The notes under the pieces are model-generated. The model saw nothing but the letters and a program-made list of their open reading frames with translations, did not search any database and was not told the DNA's origin. The translations under genes were made by a program, and so were the position numbers. Positions 52,538 through 61,420 of a stretch of DNA of 64,000 nt are shown in pieces. This DNA comes from Neobacillus terrae (GTDB lineage: Bacteria; Bacillota; Bacilli; Bacillales; Cytobacillaceae), in assembly GCF_011393025.1 (NCBI RefSeq), contig NZ_JAAOEO010000005.1, positions 1-64,000 of the forward strand. The letters run 5' to 3'. The first letter of the stretch is position 1; each line of letters begins with the position of its first letter.

Positions 52538-53845
52538 TTATTCCTCTTCAATATATTTAATATAGCATTCACCATCAATAGAAACAATTTCTGCTTTTTT
52601 ACGAGTCATATCAATATATCTATCCATTACTGAAATAGAAGAATCAATCAATACCAAACCATTCATTTGACTTTGAAACTCTTTATTACTAAGATCATAG
52701 GCTTCTTTTTTCTTCTTTATGTTATTGTCAAACCAATCATTTACTAGTTCCTTTGTCTGCCCGCCTAATTGGTAATTACCAATTTTACGACCAAGAACAT
52801 CACCAGCAAATCCAAATACGAATTTAAGAGATATCTGTTTCTTACTGAACTTGTTAAGTGAGTTTGTATCATCAATATAATGCTTAACCCATTTAGTTGT
52901 TTTATCAAATACGTCTTTATACTGATTTACTATAGCGCTAATCTCGTTACGGTAGAGGCTCAATTCTTCAACATCTATAATATTGTTTAAGTTAATTATT
53001 AGTATCTGAGCTAAGTTACATAGATAAACAGCGTAATGATATTGAACCATATTTTTTCTCAGTTCTTCCATGTTTTCTGTTATCACTGTTTCCTTGTCAG
53101 ATTTAAAAGATTCTGATTCTCGCATTATTATTTTTTCAATCTGCTTTTTGTATAAATTGATGTTTTTTTTAGCAACAGTTCGTATACCATTAATTTGAAT
53201 AAGTGTTGTACGGACTCTTTCTGAGTCATTCCTTATGAAGCGTATATGCTCAATAATCTCATATAACTCTTGAAGTGCTGTCTCTAGTTCACTTTGATTA
53301 ACAGCATCAATATACTGTTTTATATCATCAATTCCACCTTTGATATCTAAAAGATTCGCATTGACCTGTGCCATAAAATACTGTCCAGTCACAGTTGATA
53401 AAGCATTAAATGCATTAGAGACAACCTGAGCTGTATTAGAGATAGATAAAAACGCATCATTTTTTAACCATCGTGCTTGTCCTTTCACCTTGTTTGTAGC
53501 ATTATCGAGGCCAGTTCCAATAAACACATCTGTTGTCCCTTTTATTGTCGCCAGATGCATTGATGGATCTAAAAGGCATTTATAAGAGTTTTCTGTCGCT
53601 GCTTTAAAGGCCTTCTCACCTGCATCTTTATATATTTTATCTACTAAAAGTTGTGGTGCGAGTTGAAGTAATGGTTCCACATACTTAACCTCGTCTAAGG
53701 ACATTCTTCTATATCCTCGATTTTCTAAATCTGCAGGCAACAACTCATTAACGAAAAATTCAATACCAAATGTATCTTTCATATGCTCTTGAAGCTCGCC
53801 GTTATTTACATTCTGACTTAGCTCTGTATTATTTTCATTATCCAT
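52538..53845 (-). CDS. Unknown 435-residue helical protein
   Basis: The protein is mostly helical. Residues about 130-180 contain a glycine/alanine-rich helix (SISNTAQVVSNAFNALSTVT) followed by DIKGGIDDIKQYIDAV. Residues 185-330 look coiled-coil with many charged heptads (ELYEIIEHIRFIRNDSERVR). The end has KFVFGFAGDVLGRKIGNYQL, another weakly hydrophobic stretch. This arrangement recalls helical pore-forming or membrane-associated proteins, but no family was recognised. AGGAGG precedes the ATG at proper distance. It lies between defence genes and may be one itself. That is inference from location only. Confidence 0.62.
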   Translation of the reverse strand: MDNENNTELSQNVNNGELQEHMKDTFGIEFFVNELLPADLENRGYRRMSLDEVKYVEPLLQLAPQLLVDKIYKDAGEKAFKAATENSYKCLLDPSMHLATIKGTTDVFIGTGLDNATNKVKGQARWLKNDAFLSISNTAQVVSNAFNALSTVTGQYFMAQVNANLLDIKGGIDDIKQYIDAVNQSELETALQELYEIIEHIRFIRNDSERVRTTLIQINGIRTVAKKNINLYKKQIEKIIMRESESFKSDKETVITENMEELRKNMVQYHYAVYLCNLAQILIINLNNIIDVEELSLYRNEISAIVNQYKDVFDKTTKWVKHYIDDTNSLNKFSKKQISLKFVFGFAGDVLGRKIGNYQLGGQTKELVNDWFDNNIKKKKEAYDLSNKEFQSQMNGLVLIDSSISVMDRYIDMTRKKAEIVSIDGECYIKYIEEE

Positions 53846-54155
53846 GAAGTATCCTCCTAAAATTTTGTCAACAAATCAGCCCACCCTAAACTACTGTTTA
53901 TGGAAACATCTAATTTCACTATCATAACAAATCGTCTCCCTCAACCTACTGTTATCAAATCAGGCAACCCACCCTTATGTAGTCTCTCCATACTCTGAGT
54001 AAATACTTATTTACATTATTTGTAATCATTATTAGTATAAGAATACTATTTCATAAACTTGATTGTTTGGCAATGTAGCATATATAAATTGCTAAAATCC
54101 TTGTGAAAAATGATTTCGAAAACTACCTTATTCAGCCTTTTTCTCCGCAAACTGA
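53846..54155. other. Gene-free stretch
   Basis: No gene or conserved signal seen between the helical protein's leader and the long hairpin at 54156. It presumably contains the promoter of the helical protein gene. Confidence 0.35.
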
Positions 54156-54199
54156 AAAACACCCACAAACATTGATGAATCAATATTTGTGAGTGTTTT
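54156..54199. terminator. Long hairpin, bidirectional terminator-like
   Basis: AAAACACCCACAAACATTGA and TCAATATTTGTGAGTGTTTT are 20-base arms with only two mismatches (wobbles on one strand) around a 4-base loop. T runs lie at both ends. No gene ends next to it, so it may also be the trace of a small palindromic element. Confidence 0.6.
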
Positions 54200-54463
54200 A
54201 TAGTTTCATAAATTAACTGGTTATTACCTAAAGATACCGGTGGTCGAGGCCTTAGCACATAAAAATCGTCCAATTTTTATCAGGTTTGTTTATTAAATTT
54301 AGCCTATCCAATTTGTTTATATTTCTTTATAAGCTCTAATTCAAATTATCAGACATTAACATCCCATCAAACTATCTTTCAAAATTTGTAGCTAAGCTTT
54401 CTATCCTTCATTAACTGCCTGTGTTCTGAGTTTCTTCTATTAATATTGTAATGAAAAACACAT

Positions 54464-54500
54464 AAAAAGGGAGAGCGGCCTAATTGGCTCGCTCTCCCTT
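54464..54500 (-). terminator. Terminator of the XRE/small-protein operon
   Basis: AGGGAGAGCG (54468-54477) and CGCTCTCCCT (54490-54499) form a perfect 10-bp stem. On the minus strand TTTTT follows. The stem overlaps the stop codon. Confidence 0.88.
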
Positions 54501-54744
54501 AATGTTTGAATAACTGTGGATATGCTTGATTGTACAATTTAATTAGTGCCTTTTTCGCAGCTTTTCTTTTGCTATGTAAGTCGATTCCTATAGCAGTAAA
54601 ATCCTTAAATGGAGGTCTTTCTTGGCATATATTAACTGTAACATGGTATTGATTACGGAATTGAATGATCTCTATCTCTATTTCATCCCCATATTCGTTT
54701 ACAATTTGAGAAGCTTCCCATAAGATACATTCATTAGATTTCAT
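54499..54744 (-). CDS. Small protein downstream of an XRE regulator
   Basis: The 81-residue protein (MKSNECILWEASQIVNEYGD, FRNQYHVTVNICQERPPFKD, SKRKAAKKALIKLYNQAYPQ) has a beta-beta-alpha pattern with a lysine-rich C-terminal helix, loosely like dsRNA-binding or AP2-like small folds. No family is recognised. GGGTGAAAG precedes the ATG, which lies 15 bases after the XRE gene stop, so the two form an operon. A degenerate second copy of its 3' end exists at 49.2 kb. Such XRE plus small-protein pairs can be regulators or toxin-antitoxin modules, but nothing here decides it. Confidence 0.65.
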   Translation of the reverse strand: MKSNECILWEASQIVNEYGDEIEIEIIQFRNQYHVTVNICQERPPFKDFTAIGIDLHSKRKAAKKALIKLYNQAYPQLFKH

Positions 54745-54758
54745 CTTTCACCCACTTA

Positions 54759-54980
54759 CTAATCTTTTGTAATCTCCAGATCAATAATTTCTCTAATATC
54801 TTCTATATCAAGGGATTCTGCGATTCTTTTAATATGCCCTAAATTTATATTTTTTCTTTTGTTGTTAGCTAATTCACTCAATGCCGGATGCCTAATGTCT
54901 GCAAGACGGGACAGCTCTCTTAATGAGATGTTTCTTTCCTTTATTAATCTCTTAATATAGATTTTCACTTCTATTCCCAT
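54759..54980 (-). CDS. XRE-family helix-turn-helix regulator
   Basis: The 73-residue protein is a compact Cro/C1-type domain: VKIYIKRLIKERNISLRELS, then RLADIRHPALSELANNKRKN and INLGHIKRIAESLDIEDIRE. It resembles the YozG/YgzD type of Bacillus. An ATG 18 bases further upstream (54998) is in frame, and neither has a strong ribosome site. The later one is chosen because relatives start just before the IKxYIKRL segment. It is followed by a small partner gene and terminator. It could regulate its own unit, or nearby defence genes. Confidence 0.82.
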   Translation of the reverse strand: MGIEVKIYIKRLIKERNISLRELSRLADIRHPALSELANNKRKNINLGHIKRIAESLDIEDIREIIDLEITKD

Positions 54981-55168
54981 CGTTTTCTTTACACCCATTT
55001 CTATGGCCTATAAAGAAAAACTATCATAATGAAAATCTTTAAGTGGTACGCCTATGCGTACCAGTAAGAAGGATTTTTTAAGAAAGTAGATAAAACTAAG
55101 AATTGACCACGTAATCTACCATGTCTGAAAGGAAATGTATTATATATGATTTTAATGAGTTGAAATTA

Positions 55169-57167
55169 TTAGCCTAGTTTCTTCTCTATAAAAGAAACTA
55201 TATTATTTACATTATATCCATTCTCTTCGACAATACGATATCCAGGTCCAGAATCTCCATAGGTACACACACCGATAACTTTACTTTGTTTTCCTGCATA
55301 TCTTGCCCATCCCATTGGTGATCCCATTTCAATTGATACCCGGGTTTTAATTTCCGAAGGTAATACGTATTCTTGATAGCTTTCAGGCTGTTTCTCAAAA
55401 ATCTCCCATGAAGGCATACTTACCACACGCGAGGGTATTTCTTTTTCAGCTAATACCTTCTGTGCCTCCATTGCTAAACTTACTTCTGATCCTGTGGCAA
55501 TCATTAATACTTGTAGTTTTTCACCATGAGGAGGATCTGATAGAATATAACCTCCTTTTGATAATCCCTCTTTCGCTTTTTTAAATGTAAGCAAAGGCAG
55601 GATTTGCCGAGATAGAATTAATGCTGTCGGGCCCTCTTTATTTTCCATAGCATAACGGTATGCTTCTATTGTTTCGCATGCATCTGCTGGCCGGATGACT
55701 GTTAATCCTGGAATCGCTCGAAGGCTTGCCAGATGTTCAACTGGCTGGTGGGTAGGACCGTCTTCTCCAACTGCAATGCTGTCGTGGGTAAAGACATATA
55801 GGACGGGCTGTTTCATCATGGCTGCCAGGCGGAAGGTTGGACGCAGATAATCTGAGAAGACGAAAAAAGTCGCGCCAAATGGACGGATGCCTCCATGTAA
55901 AGAAAGCCCGTTTACAATTGCTCCCATTGCATGTTCCCTGATACCGAACCACACATTTCTGCCAGCACAGTTTTCCTTGTTAAATCTATCAATTCCATTA
56001 AGTTTGGTTTTATTAGAAGCGGCTAAATCTGCTGAACCGCCAAAGAGAGTCGGCAGATTTTTAGCAATGGCATTTAATGCTGCTCCGGATGCTTCCCTTG
56101 TTGCGATGTCAGGATCTCCTGGTTTGTATTCCGGAAGGTCTGCATCCCATCCATCTGGAAGTTCTCCTAGAATAGTAGCTTCGAGTTGTTTTGCCAGTTC
56201 TGGATAAGCTTCTTTATATGAGGCAAATAGCTTGTTCCATTCCGCTTCCCTCTGCTCTCCTATTTCCCGGCTGGCTTGAAAGTGATTGACTACTTCTTCT
56301 GGAATATCAAAAGGCTCATAGTTCCAGCCATAATTCTTTTTCGCTAATAGAGCTTCTTTCTTTCCGAGAGGTGCTCCATGGGCAGCGTTTGTTCCGCCTT
56401 TATTGGGACTGCCATAACCAATCACGGTTTTAATTTCAATTAAAGAAGGACGGAGAGACTCCTGTTTTGCCAGATTGATGACTTCTCCTATGCTTGTAAT
56501 ATCGTTACCATCGTCCACACGGAGATAATGCCAGCCTTGAGCTTCAAAACGTTTTCCTATATCTTCCGTGAACGAATGTCTCAATTCCCCATCGAGGCAT
56601 ACATCGTTTGAATCATACAAGACGATCAGTTTCCCTAAACCTAAATGTCCGGCCAAGGAAGCTGCTTCATATGAGATTCCCTCCATTAAATCGCCGTCTC
56701 CGCAAATGACATAAGTATTGTGATCAATTACTGGATAGCCTTCGCGGTTATAGACAGCGCCCATATGTGCTTCTGCCATCGCCATTCCGACTGCCATTGC
56801 AAATCCCTGGCCTAGTGGCCCTGTTGTTGCTTCAATTCCTGCTGTCCCTACCTCTGGGTGGCCATGTGCCTTGCTGCCTAATTGGCGGTAATTCTTAAGG
56901 TCTTCCATTGAAATATCATATCCGGTTAGATGCAGAATGCTATATAAGAGCGGTGAACCATGGCCGGCTGACAACACAAAACGATCCCGGTTGAACCATT
57001 TTGGATTGGAGGGATTTGTGTTTTATATGCTTCATGTATAATTCATAGGCCATCGGTGCAGCTCCCATTGGCATGCCAGGATGGCCGGAGTTTGCCTGCT
57101 CGACCATATCAATTGAGAGTGCCCGAAGTGCATTAATCGCTAATTGTTCCAAAGGTTTCACTGACAT
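55169..57167 (-). pseudogene. tkt: Transketolase with a one-base frameshift
   Basis: The full gene would give about 666 residues. The first part ([40 protein letters not shown]) ends in a wrong frame after KHIKH. Removing one A of an AAA run (plus 57015-57017) restores [20 protein letters not shown] and the rest, including [18 protein letters not shown] (thiamine diphosphate site) and [14 protein letters not shown]. Transketolase moves two-carbon units in the pentose phosphate pathway. Everything but this one base looks intact, so a sequencing error is as likely as a real loss. It lies downstream of the ascorbate PTS genes. Confidence 0.88.
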
Positions 57168-57197
57168 ATGTAACTCTCCCTTTATTTTTCAGTATAA

Positions 57198-57231
57198 AAA
57201 CAAGGTTTATGAAACTCCATAAACCTTGTTT
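57198..57231. terminator. Terminator between ulaA and tkt
   Basis: AAACAAGGTTTATG (57198-57211) and CATAAACCTTGTTT (57218-57231) are a perfect 14-bp stem. On the minus strand TTTTTATA follows. It would end or weaken the ulaCBA transcript before tkt. Confidence 0.88.
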
Positions 57232-57254
57232 CTTCTATATATAAAACTCCCTAA

Positions 57255-58589
57255 TTAAGCGTTTTTCTTTCTAAGGCTGGCTAATAGCATGATGACAATA
57301 ATTACGACTGGAAGCAGGTACGCAATCACGGTGCTCCACTGGACCACGTTGCCGAGGATAATTCCGGCTACTCCAAAGTCTGCGTCACCAAAGGTCGTTC
57401 CTTCAAACCCGATCGAACCCAGTACTGGAAGCAGCAGAGCTGGCAGGAAGCTGATTAACAAACCATTGGCAATGGATCCCCAGATGGCCCCCTTTCTTCC
57501 GCCCGTCGCATTTCCATAAACACCAGCAGCTGCGCCTGTGAAGAAATGTGGAACCAGACCAGGTACAATAACTTTCAGGCCCACAAGAGGCAGTAGGAAC
57601 ATAGAGATAAGTCCTGCGATAAAACTGAAGATGAATCCAATGATGACGGCATTTGGTGCGAAAGGAAATACGGCTGGACAGTCTAGAGCTGGAAGAGCAT
57701 TTGGAACCACACGGTCCGCAACCCCTTTAAAGGCAGGGACGATTTCTGCAATCAGCATACGCACACCTGCTAATACGATGTAAACCCCGGCAGCAAACGT
57801 AATCGCCTGTGTGATGGAGAAGATGATGAAGTTCGATCCACCACTAAGTTTTGTTTCAATGAAGTCCTGTCCTGAAGCAAAAGCAGCAATAAAGAACATA
57901 ATGGCCATCGTAAGTGATATTGAAACAGAAGTATCTCTCAGGAAGCCAAGTGATTTAGGAACCTTGATATCTTCTGTGGATTTTGATTTATTGCCAACCC
58001 ACTTACCGATGGTTCCTGATACAAAATAGCCGATGGTGCCAAAGTGGCCTAGTGCGATATCATCGGACCCAGTAATTTGTCTTGTATATGGCTGAAGAAG
58101 AGCTGGCATAAGAACCATTAAGATACCAAGAGTCAGGGAACCGGTTACAACTAATGAAACTCCTTTGATTCCGCCAGTTGATAGGATAACTCCTATCATA
58201 CAGGCCATATATAAGGTATGATGTCCTGTCAGGAAGATGTATTTAAACTTCGTGAACCGGGCTAATAAAATGTTAACGACCATACCGAATAACATAATAA
58301 GTGCTGTTTCTTTTGCAAAAGTCTTCTGTGCAAGAGCAACAATCGCCTCATTGTTTGGAATGACTCCTTTTATATGGAAGCCATGCTCGAACATTTTTCC
58401 GAAGATATCAAGTGAACCGACCAATACTCCGGCACCTGCACCGAGTATGATAAATCCCATTACGGTTTTTAAGGTCCCTGAGATCGTATCGGCAACACTT
58501 TTTCGCTGCAAAATTAATCCTAATAAAGCAAAGATTCCAATCAGGATGGCGGGTGTACCTAAAATATCTTTCATGATGACATTTAACAT
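57255..58589 (-). CDS. ulaA: PTS ascorbate transporter subunit IIC (UlaA)
   Basis: The 444-residue membrane protein fits UlaA: ten or more helices, IPNNEAIVALAQKTF, TGHHTLYMACMIGVIL, DDIALGHFGTIGYF, VVPNALPALDCPAVFPFAPN and VPHFFTGAAAGVYGNATGG. It is the membrane channel of the L-ascorbate phosphotransferase system and releases ascorbate-6-phosphate inside. GGAGGG precedes the ATG. It follows the IIB gene by 26 bases. Downstream ula catabolic genes (lactonase, epimerase) are not in the window. The nearest gene is transketolase, which would handle the xylulose-5-phosphate end product. Confidence 0.92.
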   Translation of the reverse strand: MLNVIMKDILGTPAILIGIFALLGLILQRKSVADTISGTLKTVMGFIILGAGAGVLVGSLDIFGKMFEHGFHIKGVIPNNEAIVALAQKTFAKETALIMLFGMVVNILLARFTKFKYIFLTGHHTLYMACMIGVILSTGGIKGVSLVVTGSLTLGILMVLMPALLQPYTRQITGSDDIALGHFGTIGYFVSGTIGKWVGNKSKSTEDIKVPKSLGFLRDTSVSISLTMAIMFFIAAFASGQDFIETKLSGGSNFIIFSITQAITFAAGVYIVLAGVRMLIAEIVPAFKGVADRVVPNALPALDCPAVFPFAPNAVIIGFIFSFIAGLISMFLLPLVGLKVIVPGLVPHFFTGAAAGVYGNATGGRKGAIWGSIANGLLISFLPALLLPVLGSIGFEGTTFGDADFGVAGIILGNVVQWSTVIAYLLPVVIIVIMLLASLRKKNA

Positions 58590-58615
58590 CGATATCCCTC
58601 CGCTTTACTTGCAGA

Positions 58616-58888
58616 TTAGTTGTTTACGATATTTTTTTGTATCGCTTCCTTTATCTCCGGCAGGCTGAACAGATTTTTGAGCGAAATGGTTTTTCTGACT
58701 CCGTCCTCCAGCTGCTCCATAATTTCAGGAGAGCCAATATAGTAATCTGCCTTTTCCGCCTTGCCTGTCGTTAAATCCGTATGGGAAACGTCTGCCTCAA
58801 TCCCCAATTCCTTCAGCACTTTTTTGACATTCAGTTCAATCATGAAGCTGCTGCCTAGTCCCACTCCGCAAACGACTAATATTTTCAT
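58616..58888 (-). CDS. ulaB: PTS ascorbate transporter subunit IIB (UlaB)
   Basis: The 90-residue protein begins MKILVVCGVGLGSSFMIELN, the phosphocysteine loop of lactose/ascorbate-type IIB proteins with the active Cys7. DVSHTDLTTGKAEKADYYIG and the C-terminal helix follow. It passes phosphate from UlaC to ascorbate in UlaA. AGGAGGAGG lies just before the ATG. The gene sits between IIA and IIC with short gaps, a normal ulaC-ulaB-ulaA operon. Confidence 0.92.
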   Translation of the reverse strand: MKILVVCGVGLGSSFMIELNVKKVLKELGIEADVSHTDLTTGKAEKADYYIGSPEIMEQLEDGVRKTISLKNLFSLPEIKEAIQKNIVNN

Positions 58889-58905
58889 TGTCTCCTCCTC
58901 CTTTT

Positions 58906-59355
58906 TCAGCTTGAATACTGATTGATCACCTTCATGATCTGCAAAGTAGAATCTGCTTCCATAATCGACTGGATCGCCTCTTCATTCGACAGCAGCCCGG
59001 CTAACTGTGATAAGGTATTCAAGTGTGTCTCTGAATCCGCCGCTGCCAGGACGAAAATTAAATTCGCATCATGCCTGGATTCCTGTGAAAAAGCGACACT
59101 TTCCTTTAAGCACAGCAGGCTCATTCCCAGTTCCTTCACCCCTTGCTCCGGCCTGGCATGTGCTAGGGCAATTTTTGGAGCGAGGACGATGTAAGGCCCA
59201 TAATCCTGAACATTTTCAATCATTGCATCAATATACTCCGGCTGGATGCTGCCTTTTTTTAATAAAGGCACAGCAGCTATTTGTATTGCTTCCTTCCAGT
59301 CCCGAACATCTTGCCTGATTTGAATGGTATCCAAAGTTAACAATTGGTTTAGCAT
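58906..59355 (-). CDS. ulaC: PTS ascorbate transporter subunit IIA (UlaC)
   Basis: The 149-residue protein is a mannitol/fructose-type IIA domain with the active His66 in KIALAHARPEQGVKELG, LLKKGSIQPEYIDAMIENV before it and SETHLNTLSQLAGLLSNEEA after it. It takes phosphate from HPr and hands it to UlaB. It is the first gene of the operon. No PRD-type regulator gene is seen next to it, and the 290 bases upstream hold no clear cre site that I could recognise. The start at 59355 has GAAGGAGC upstream. Confidence 0.9.
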   Translation of the reverse strand: MLNQLLTLDTIQIRQDVRDWKEAIQIAAVPLLKKGSIQPEYIDAMIENVQDYGPYIVLAPKIALAHARPEQGVKELGMSLLCLKESVAFSQESRHDANLIFVLAAADSETHLNTLSQLAGLLSNEEAIQSIMEADSTLQIMKVINQYSS

Positions 59356-59648
59356 CTAACATGCTCCTTCGTTATCTGGTTATCTGAGAGAATATGAGAA
59401 AAATAGATGGGAACATTGTCTCGTATGTTTTATTCGTGCAAAAGAACATGCTTTTTCCACCCCCACCTTTCTCTAAAAAAACTAAATTTATGATTCTATT
59501 TCGTGTAATTATTATATTTGGGAAAATTTTTATTTAGTCCAAGTGGTCAGAATATTTTTATTTAATGGCGCTTTTAAACAATTTAATTAAGCGATGTTCT
59601 ATAATGGTTATATATGGGTTTGGGTAGGAAAGTCATAAAAAGGAGGGT

Positions 59649-59909
59649 TTGAATCTGAGAAAATTTATGCCCATTTTATCTTTATTGACACCAATTATAT
59701 GGTTTTATATTGTGTTTAGGACGCCGCTTTTTCATCACGCTTCCCATTTATTTGTTTATATGATGATAGGTTTGGGATATATAATATCCATTTTCATCGC
59801 TTGGTATAGCCCAAGTGAATTTTGGAGAGTTGTATCACTTGTCATTTTGTCAATCATCCCAGTTGGTTTTATCATAATAGCTATTTTATTTGGAATGTCA
59901 GGAGCATAG
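59649..59909 (+). CDS. Small membrane protein, unknown function
   Basis: The product is about 86 residues with three hydrophobic helices (FMPILSLLTPIIWFYIVF, LFVYMMIGLGYIISIFIAW, WRVVSLVILSIIPVGFIIIA). AAGGAGGG precedes the gene. Its spacing is short to the TTG at 59649 and better to a CTG six bases later, so the exact start is open. No family is recognised. Confidence 0.6.
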   Translation: MNLRKFMPILSLLTPIIWFYIVFRTPLFHHASHLFVYMMIGLGYIISIFIAWYSPSEFWRVVSLVILSIIPVGFIIIAILFGMSGA

Positions 59910-60082
59910 AAAGACAATCATCACTTACAAAAAGACCGAAATAAAAAGGTATTATTTCTTTCATTAAAATCAACTAATTTTTATACCTGAACCTATTTAT
60001 AACTCGTTAGGTAGTTGAAGTTCAATAACTGCAGCTGATATTATGGATGTAACAACTAAATAATTAGGAGTGTGATTGCTAA

Positions 60083-60190
60083 GTGAGTAATGGAGCTTTT
60101 ATTGCTATTTTTTCAAGTTTTATTGGTGCGTTTGTTTGTATAATGGCAGCTATTAAAATAAGAAAAGACAAAAAGAATCATCCTAAATAG
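60083..60190 (+). CDS. Very small membrane peptide (35 residues)
   Basis: The frame MSNGAFIAIFSSFIGAFVCI, then MAAIKIRKDKKNHPK, has one clear membrane helix and a basic tail. It starts at a GTG with AGGAG about 12 bases upstream. The pattern is that of small membrane peptides often missed in annotation, but support is only compositional. Confidence 0.42.
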   Translation: MSNGAFIAIFSSFIGAFVCIMAAIKIRKDKKNHPK

Positions 60191-60534
60191 ACCTCACTCA
60201 ATCAAGATTAATTTTTTTGCCGTTTTAAACATTTGAACAAGGTTATAATTTGATTTTTGACACGCTGAAAAAAAGCATTTATTCCACTCGTTTATCCAAT
60301 GATAAATCCTCTAATTCAAGACCACAGTACCTATAATGATAATTGCCAAGATATTTGGTTACAACTCCCGAAACCCGTCCATCCAATCTTTGCAACGATG
60401 GTGGAAGTTATTAACGTGCTTATGCTTTCACTTTTTCCACCGGACCATATAAAGGGTGGTGGTGGTACCTGGATAAGGTTATTGGTGGAACTATAAAAAT
60501 TGGAATTACTTCTCTTTTTGAGTAGAAAATATGT
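60191..60534. other. Gene-free stretch
   Basis: No believable gene. A 65-codon frame at 60299-60496 has no ribosome site and low-complexity HIKGGGG content. Nothing else structured is seen before the terminator at 60537. Confidence 0.35.
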
Positions 60535-60562
60535 AAGAGAACCAATTAAGGTTCTCTTTTTT
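60535..60562 (+). terminator. Rightward terminator
   Basis: GAGAACC (60537-60543) and GGTTCTC (60550-60556) form a 7-bp stem followed by TTTTTT. It ends rightward transcription from the small membrane genes. Confidence 0.8.
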
Positions 60563-60750
60563 CATCCAAGATTCACAAACTCTCCGTACTCTTTTTTAAA
60601 TCCAAGCTTTACGGTTCCGATTGGGCCGTTCCACTGTTTGGCAACAATGATTCGATGATATCCTTTTGCTTAGAATCTTTTTGATAATAATCCTCTCTGT
60701 AGAGGAAGGTGATGACATCCGCGTCCTGTTCGATCTGACCGCTTTCACGT
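60562..60750 (-). pseudogene. C-terminal fragment of replicative DNA helicase (DnaB type)
   Basis: The leftward sequence RESGQIEQDADVITFLYRED, then YYQKDS, a frame change, and HRIIVAKQWNGPIGTVKLGF followed by KKEYGEFVNLG is the last 60 residues of a DnaB-type helicase, including the QDAD Walker-neighbour region. Several extra bases between KDS and HRIIV break the frame, and the rest of the gene is absent. It is probably a scar from recombination or from a lost element. Confidence 0.75.
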
Positions 60751-60807
60751 CAATCAGATAAAAAACAAATCTTATCGTAAAAAAGTAACATTATGAAAAT
60801 TGCCATT

Positions 60808-60839
60808 AAAAAAGCTCAGAGCAAGCTCTCAGCTTTTTG
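60808..60839 (-). terminator. Terminator of the UPF0316 gene
   Basis: AAAAAGCT-AGAG and CTCT-AGCTTTTT pair (60808-60838). On the minus strand a T run follows. It lies 60 bases after the stop. Confidence 0.8.
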
Positions 60840-60896
60840 AAATATTATTGTTTCCAAAGTCCGATTTTAATGTTTTGTGTGTAACCAATATTAATT

Positions 60897-61391
60897 CTAT
60901 TTAACAACATAGCCACCGACATATTCAGTAGGTTCATAAAAAATCATGAAAGCTTCATTATCCAATGATTTTATGATTTTTTTTAAACGATTAAGATCTT
61001 TTCTTTTTGCGAGAATAAGATGAACATCATGAGTGCCTAAAGAGCCTTGACCTTTCCAGGTGGTAACTCCAAAACTTTCTTCTCTAAGCTTATTACTTAA
61101 TTCCGATTCATTTATGGTAATGACCTGCAGAACTACATTACCTAAAGCTAATCTCTTTTCAATTGTCATACCCATGAAAATTCCAATTGCATATGTACTA
61201 CAATAAATAAATACTCCCATTGGAGAATTTAGATTTTTGAGCACCATTGATAAACCGATTATATACACAAAAATTTCAAGCATTCCAACCAAAACGGTAA
61301 CATTCCTCTGCCCTTTTACCATAAAGACGCTTCTTAAACAGAATAAAGCTACATAGGAGAGCTGAATGCCGGCAAGCACCAAATAATTCAT
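60897..61391 (-). CDS. UPF0316 (YebE-like) membrane protein with DUF2179 domain
   Basis: The 164-residue protein has three N-terminal membrane helices (residues about 3-22, 33-50, 58-75; LSYVALFCLRSVFMVKGQRN is typical). The C-terminal soluble DUF2179 domain reads VVLQVITINESELSNKLREE, VTTWKGQGSLGTHDVHLILA and EAFMIFYEPTEYVGGYV. The role of the family is not established. A DUF2179 domain may bind a small ligand. GAGGGAATTCG precedes the ATG. It follows the dehydrogenase gene by 29 bases in the same direction and may share its transcript. Confidence 0.85.
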   Translation of the reverse strand: MNYLVLAGIQLSYVALFCLRSVFMVKGQRNVTVLVGMLEIFVYIIGLSMVLKNLNSPMGVFIYCSTYAIGIFMGMTIEKRLALGNVVLQVITINESELSNKLREESFGVTTWKGQGSLGTHDVHLILAKRKDLNRLKKIIKSLDNEAFMIFYEPTEYVGGYVVK

Positions 61392-61420
61392 CGAATTCCC
61401 TCATTATCAATTTGAGAATC

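Noticed and set aside
54046..54273. 75-codon minus-strand frame
   Set aside because: It runs through the long hairpin at 54156-54199 and has no ribosome site, so its length is due to the palindrome.
54759..54980. XRE plus small protein as a toxin-antitoxin pair
   Set aside because: The partner shows no known toxin or antitoxin motif, so only a neutral description is given.
60299..60496. 65-codon plus-strand frame
   Set aside because: No ribosome site, a run of glycines and no family resemblance.
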